Shown here in pieces: positions 59,884 through 64,000 of a stretch of 64,000 bases of DNA. Where the stretch lies: assembly GCA_022510685.1 (NCBI GenBank), contig JAFLTA010000003.1, forward strand, positions 1-64,000, given 5' to 3'. Origin of the DNA: Lachnospiraceae bacterium (GTDB lineage Bacteria; Bacillota; Clostridia; Lachnospirales; Lachnospiraceae). Below the pieces are notes generated by a model. It was not told where the DNA came from, made no database searches, and worked only from the letters and a program-made list of their open reading frames with translations. The position numbers were made by a program, and so were the translations under genes. Each line of letters opens with the position of its first letter. Position 1 is the stretch's first letter.

Positions 59884-61650
59884 ATGAAAGGAATTATAGA
59901 TATATTACAGGAAGAAGTGAAGGCAGCATTTGAGCAGGCAGGATATGACGGAAAATATGCAAAGGTGACACTGTCTAATCGTCCGGATTTATGCCAGTAT
60001 CAGTGCAATGGCGCCCTGGCGATGGCAAAGGAATATCACAAGGCACCGATTCAAATGGCAGAGCAGGTTGTGACGGTGCTTCAGGAATCAAAAACATTTC
60101 AGGAAATCACGGCACAGGCGCCGGGATTTATCAATATGACAGTCAGTGACGCTTTTTTGGCAGATTATATGAATGCCATGAGGAAAGCGGAGAGGTATGG
60201 GGTAGAACAGTCGGAGCATGAGGAAACGATTGTGATTGATTACGGTGGGGCAAATGTGGCAAAGCCGCTTCATGTAGGACATTTGCGCTCTGCGATTATT
60301 GGAGAAAGTATTAAGCGCACGGCAAAGTATTTGGGGCATAAGGTGATTGGAGATGCCCATTTGGGAGACTGGGGACTGCAAATCGGTCTCATTATCACGG
60401 AGTTAAAGCACAGACAACCGGATTTAGTGTACTTTGATGAGAATTTTGATGGAGAATATCCTGCAGAGGCACCTTTTACGATGGCAGACCTGGAGGAAAT
60501 TTATCCGTATGCCAATAAGTATTCCAAGGAAAATGAGGAATACAAGGAGGAAGCGCAGGAGGCGACGGCACAGATGCAGGCTGGCAGAAAGGGGTATCGG
60601 GCTCTCTGGCAGCATATTGTGGATGTGTCTGTGGCAGATTTGCGTGAAATCTATACCAAGCTGGGCGTGGATTTTGATTTATGGAAAAAAGAATCCGATG
60701 CACAGCCGTATATCCCGGACATGGTTCAGGGGATGAAAGATGGCGGATATGCCCATATTGATGAGGGGGCATTGGTGGTCGATGTGAAGGAGGAGACGGA
60801 TACGAAGGAGATTCCTCCCTGTATGATTTTAAAATCCAATGGGGCAACTCTGTATAACACAACGGATTTGGCGACAATCGTTGAAAGACGTAAGCTGTTT
60901 GACCCGACTCGCATAGTGTATGTAGTTGATAAGAGACAGGCTCTCTATTTTGAGCAGGTTTTCCGCTGTGCCAAAAAGACGAAAATCATTGGGGAAGATG
61001 TAGATTTGGTTTTTCTTGGTTTTGGCACAATGAACGGAAAAGACGGCAAGCCGTTTAAGACGCGAGACGGTGGTGTATTGCGCTTGGAGCATTTGCTTCA
61101 GGATGTGACGGAAAAGGTGTCAGAGAAAATGGCAGACCGTGATATGGATGAGAAGACACGGGCAGAGGTTGCTGCAAAAGTAGGACTGGCGGCAATCAAA
61201 TACGGTGATTTGAGCAATCAGGCATCTAAGGATTATGTGTTTGATATGGAGCGTTTTACTTCATTTGAAGGTAATACCGGACCGTATATTATGTACACGA
61301 TTGTGCGTATTAAGTCCCTTTTGGCAAAAGTGGCGGATATGGGAATCGCCGTTGCAGAGGAGACAGTAATCCTGCCGGCACAAAATAAGAGTGTTACAGA
61401 TGTGATGCTGTCATTATCCAAGTGGGGTGAGACAGTACAGGCGGCGTATGCGGAGTTAGCTCCTCACAAAATATGTCAGTTCATCTATGAATTATCAGAT
61501 GCTTTTAATAAATTTTATCATGACAATAAAATTGCAACGAATCCGGAGGAAACAGTGAGGGATTCTTATATCAAGCTTAGTATGCTGGTTGGAAATGTTC
61601 TGGAGGTTGCAGTGGAGCTTTTAGGATTGGAGGCACCGGACCGGATGTAG
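59884..61650 (+). CDS. argS: Arginyl-tRNA synthetase
   Basis: 588 aa. N-terminal additional domain, then DYGGANVAKPLHVGHLRSA with the HIGH motif as HVGH, GDAHLGDWGLQIG, LYNTTDLATI and a DALR anticodon-binding domain at the end (IYELSDAFNKFYHD). No canonical KMSKS is visible, as is typical of many ArgRS; KTRDGGVLRL occupies that place. It charges tRNA-Arg. 18 nt after aroA, so probably co-transcribed. Confidence 0.96.
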   Translation: MKGIIDILQEEVKAAFEQAGYDGKYAKVTLSNRPDLCQYQCNGALAMAKEYHKAPIQMAEQVVTVLQESKTFQEITAQAPGFINMTVSDAFLADYMNAMRKAERYGVEQSEHEETIVIDYGGANVAKPLHVGHLRSAIIGESIKRTAKYLGHKVIGDAHLGDWGLQIGLIITELKHRQPDLVYFDENFDGEYPAEAPFTMADLEEIYPYANKYSKENEEYKEEAQEATAQMQAGRKGYRALWQHIVDVSVADLREIYTKLGVDFDLWKKESDAQPYIPDMVQGMKDGGYAHIDEGALVVDVKEETDTKEIPPCMILKSNGATLYNTTDLATIVERRKLFDPTRIVYVVDKRQALYFEQVFRCAKKTKIIGEDVDLVFLGFGTMNGKDGKPFKTRDGGVLRLEHLLQDVTEKVSEKMADRDMDEKTRAEVAAKVGLAAIKYGDLSNQASKDYVFDMERFTSFEGNTGPYIMYTIVRIKSLLAKVADMGIAVAEETVILPAQNKSVTDVMLSLSKWGETVQAAYAELAPHKICQFIYELSDAFNKFYHDNKIATNPEETVRDSYIKLSMLVGNVLEVAVELLGLEAPDRM

Positions 61651-61721
61651 GCTATGATGAAAAGATTATAAGTATTTAGCTGGTTTCAGAGAGTTGAGGC
61701 GTGACGGAACGGAGGATTAGT

Positions 61722-63029
61722 ATGTATCGTTTGATATCCCGCCTGGTCATTTACCGGGATATGGAGGAGGACAGTATTTTGCTAAAGCTGGCAGATATTT
61801 GCCGGCGTTTTAACAGCGGAAACTATGAAAAGGAAAATCTGGTTACGGAAATTTATGAGCAGATTCATCGTTTACTGGATTTATCCACCCGCTACGGATT
61901 TGACAAAAATTTATGGCACAATTATCTTGCGTTCCAGTTGGCGATGAGTGAAAATCCGTTTACTATTGTTTCGGAAAAAGTGGGGGCCAATGACGGGACG
62001 GTCAATGCCTTTGCTAAAGGTGACTTTCGCATTTTCAAGGAGTTGTTTGACTATGACTTTTCTGTTTTGGAAAAGGAACTGGAGATAGATTGCTTTTCCG
62101 TCATATGTCATTATCAGGCAGTGGGAAAAAGCGAACAGATTTTCAACAAAAGTGTCAGCGAGAAAGTGCAGGAGCTTAGCGAGGAGATTGAGCAGGCTCA
62201 GAATGACGAAGACTTGTACCGGATTGTCACAAACTTTTATAAAACCTATGGGGTTGGAAAGTTTGGACTCAATAAGGCTTTTCGGGTTACCGTATCCGGA
62301 GAGCATGAGGTATTGGTGCCGATAACCAGCACCGGAGATATGCGCCTGTCGGATTTGATTGGATATGAAAGCCAGAAGCAGAAGCTGATTGAAAATACGG
62401 AAGCGTTCGTATCGGGCAGAGAGGCAAATAATGTATTGCTGTTCGGTGATGCGGGCACAGGAAAATCCACCAGCATTAAAGCGCTTCTCAACGAGTATTA
62501 CAGCAGGGGTTTACGGATGATAGAAGTGTATAAACACGAATTTTCGTACTTATCACAGATAATTGCGGAAATTAAGAATAGAAACTATCGCTTTGTGATA
62601 TACATGGATGATTTGTCTTTTGAGGAATTTGAGATAGAATATAAATACCTCAAGGCAGTGATTGAGGGTGGATTGGAGACGAAACCGGAAAATGTACTGA
62701 TTTATGCCACATCAAACCGGAGACATTTGATTCGGGAGACATGGAGCGACCGGTCGGATATGTCTCAGGATGAACTGCATCGTTCGGACACTATGCAGGA
62801 GAAGCTTTCTCTCGCAGCACGTTTTGGCGTGACAATCGGTTTTTATCGTCCGAAGCAACAGGAATATTTTGAGATTGTGAAAGAGTTGGCAAAGAAGTAT
62901 CCGCAGATTACTCTGTCAGATGAGGAGCTATGTAGAAAAGCAAACCAATGGGAGTTAAGCCACGGAGGAATTTCCGGGCGTACAGCCAGCCAGTTTGTAA
63001 CTTATCTGGCGGGGCGTACCGGGGAGTGA
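61722..63029 (+). CDS. DUF815 family AAA+-like ATPase
   Basis: 435 aa from [22 protein letters not shown] 7 nt upstream. The N-terminal ~200 residues are helical ([20 protein letters not shown]). The ATPase domain has Walker [14 protein letters not shown], Walker [14 protein letters not shown] and [15 protein letters not shown]; the C-terminal helical lid has [18 protein letters not shown]815 proteins are predicted AAA+ ATPases of unknown role, broadly conserved in bacteria. It is 71 nt after argS. Confidence 0.92.
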   Translation: MYRLISRLVIYRDMEEDSILLKLADICRRFNSGNYEKENLVTEIYEQIHRLLDLSTRYGFDKNLWHNYLAFQLAMSENPFTIVSEKVGANDGTVNAFAKGDFRIFKELFDYDFSVLEKELEIDCFSVICHYQAVGKSEQIFNKSVSEKVQELSEEIEQAQNDEDLYRIVTNFYKTYGVGKFGLNKAFRVTVSGEHEVLVPITSTGDMRLSDLIGYESQKQKLIENTEAFVSGREANNVLLFGDAGTGKSTSIKALLNEYYSRGLRMIEVYKHEFSYLSQIIAEIKNRNYRFVIYMDDLSFEEFEIEYKYLKAVIEGGLETKPENVLIYATSNRRHLIRETWSDRSDMSQDELHRSDTMQEKLSLAARFGVTIGFYRPKQQEYFEIVKELAKKYPQITLSDEELCRKANQWELSHGGISGRTASQFVTYLAGRTGE

Positions 63030-63074
63030 TAAAGGCTTTGCGGTTGTAGTGTCAACAATTATAATGGAGGTTCT

Positions 63075-64000
63075 ATGGGTAAAGTATTTCGTAAAATATT
63101 AGAATATACAATGTTATTTTGTCTGGTATGCGGTATCGGTGTGCTGATATCCGGAAATACCGCATTGGCGGCAGAGGCAAATATAAAAGGGGCGAAGGCT
63201 GCAGTTTTGAAAGCATATAAGCAGTATCAGACAGAGGTGGATGTATCTGCATACAATTTGATCAACGGGAGAGACAGTGGTGCCGTTGTTGATATGATGA
63301 CAGAGATTATAGCCCAGACTCCAGATTTATTTTATGCGGGACAGAAATTTTCAAAGCTCGTAAATGCGTCCTCTAATCAGATTATAAAATTGGAATTAAG
63401 TTACGTAAAGGCATTTAAAACGTCATCCGGAAAGATTAATACGGCTAAGATTAAGAAGACACGCAGCCAGATAAAGAGTAAGGTGAAAAAAGTACTATCG
63501 CAGGTGTCTTCGAATATGACAAAGCTGGAAAAAGCATTGGTGATTCATGATTATCTGGTACAGAACACATCTTATTATGACGGCAATGAGGACTACGCAA
63601 CCAGTGAATGGGGTGTACTCTTAAAAGGAAAGGGCAATTGTCAGGGGTACTCCAAAGCATATGCCATTTTGCTGGAAAAAGTCGGTATTCCCGTGAAATA
63701 TGCGGATTCCATCGAAATGCAGCATATGTGGAATGTGATTAAATTAAATGGAAAGTGGTATCATGTTGACGTGACATGGGATGATCCGGTTCATCCGGTG
63801 ACACAAAAAAATCAATATGGGTTGGTAATGCATGAAAATTTTCTGTGCAGCACAACAAATATGAAGAAAAGAGGATATACAGGCATACGCTGCAGTGTAA
63901 AGACCTCTAAAAAATACGATAATAAATACTGGAAAAAGGTAAACAGCGGATTTGCATATCGCAGCGGGAAGTGGCTGTTTCAAACAAACAGTGCCATTAA
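63075..64000 (+). CDS. Secreted transglutaminase-like domain protein (partial, runs off window end)
   Basis: 308 codons visible, open at the end. Signal peptide (MLFCLVCGIGVLISGNTALA) with probable cleavage after ALA. A helical, Lys-rich middle is followed by the transglutaminase-like core: Cys in GKGNCQGYSKAYAILL, His in MQHMWNVIKLNGKWYHVD and Asp in VTWDDP, forming the Cys-His-Asp triad. Such extracellular proteins are often proteases or cross-linkers in gut Firmicutes; substrate unknown. GGAGG 4 nt before the ATG. Confidence 0.85.
   Translation, partial: MGKVFRKILEYTMLFCLVCGIGVLISGNTALAAEANIKGAKAAVLKAYKQYQTEVDVSAYNLINGRDSGAVVDMMTEIIAQTPDLFYAGQKFSKLVNASSNQIIKLELSYVKAFKTSSGKINTAKIKKTRSQIKSKVKKVLSQVSSNMTKLEKALVIHDYLVQNTSYYDGNEDYATSEWGVLLKGKGNCQGYSKAYAILLEKVGIPVKYADSIEMQHMWNVIKLNGKWYHVDVTWDDPVHPVTQKNQYGLVMHENFLCSTTNMKKRGYTGIRCSVKTSKKYDNKYWKKVNSGFAYRSGKWLFQTNSAI

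Noticed and set aside
63038..63065. TTGCGG-N16-TATAAT as promoter of the transglutaminase-like gene
   Set aside because: Transcription would start within 3 nt of the ATG, downstream of the clear GGAGG, so the message would lack its ribosome binding site.
1..64000. tRNA, rRNA, CRISPR array, prophage or complete insertion sequence
   Set aside because: No tRNA-like cloverleaf or CCA-flanked segment, no regularly spaced repeats, and no transposase, integrase or phage gene seen while reading the window.

Overview
The window looks like a chromosomal segment of a spore-forming anaerobic Firmicute of the Lachnospiraceae/Clostridia type. The evidence is two alpha/beta-type small acid-soluble spore proteins, the clostridial SCIFF peptide with its radical SAM maturase, a DUF3881-type protein, the [FeFe]-hydrogenase maturase HydF, strong GGAGG ribosome binding sites and a moderate GC content (mid-40s percent by eye). 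I saw no rRNA, tRNA, CRISPR array, prophage or full insertion sequence. Almost everything is core or clade-core; the accessory signal is in small dispersed repeats and in several degenerate or domain-truncated paralogues.

Layout. 0.3-5.7 kb: a small unknown protein, a CbiE/CbiT-like protein with an eroded SAM loop, a SASP, the SCIFF peptide and its maturase, a minus-strand unknown, a SASP-like gene and a HAD phosphatase. 5.8-7.6 kb: a minus-strand operon of three unknown proteins (two share a short C-terminal motif, one is a membrane protein). 7.9-11.3 kb: a PurO-type IMP cyclohydrolase, a stand-alone AICAR transformylase and aroC. 11.4-17.7 kb: a Gly/Cys-rich small membrane protein, a NagZ-like GH3 lipoprotein and the purF-purB-purA operon. 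17.7-26.7 kb: a class A PBP, a DUF3881-type protein, DegV, ProA, HydF, a flippase-like membrane protein and a YigZ/IMPACT protein. 26.8-32.8 kb: rarA, a small membrane protein, a second flippase-like paralogue, phosphatidylserine synthase and decarboxylase, and an Orn/Lys/Arg-decarboxylase-family enzyme. 32.8-39.9 kb: a glycosyltransferase, galM, a membrane protein, a convergent HAD phosphatase, a YgiQ radical SAM protein and an orphan FliD-like protein.

40.0-50.9 kb is dominated by RNA modification and processing: rsmE, a NifS-like desulfurase with thiI (4-thiouridine), an HPr-like protein without its active-site histidine, mtaB, and a block resembling the Bacillus yrzL-yrrK-yrzB / yrrL-M-N-O neighbourhood. 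That block holds ireB, yqgF, a DUF1292 gene, RNase J, a YlbF-family gene, a MltG-like remnant, trmR and a U32 protease of the trhP type. 51-64 kb: an HTH-only regulator, a GH29 fucosidase, a MITE-like element, cspA, a thioesterase, an ASST-like membrane protein lacking the expected catalytic residues, a transaldolase-like protein, split transketolase, aroA, argS, a DUF815 ATPase and a secreted transglutaminase-like protein cut by the window end.

The least explained signals are: (i) a 119-bp MITE-like element with a 9-bp flanking duplication and two diverged relatives; (ii) a separate dispersed repeat made of a GAATAGG/CCTATTC inverted repeat plus a 58-bp unit present twice in opposite orientation; (iii) a hairpin whose stem contains the stop codons of two convergent genes; and (iv) degenerate enzyme paralogues (CbiE/T-like, HPr-like, ASST-like, MltG-like, FliD-like) that may have been recruited for other roles.
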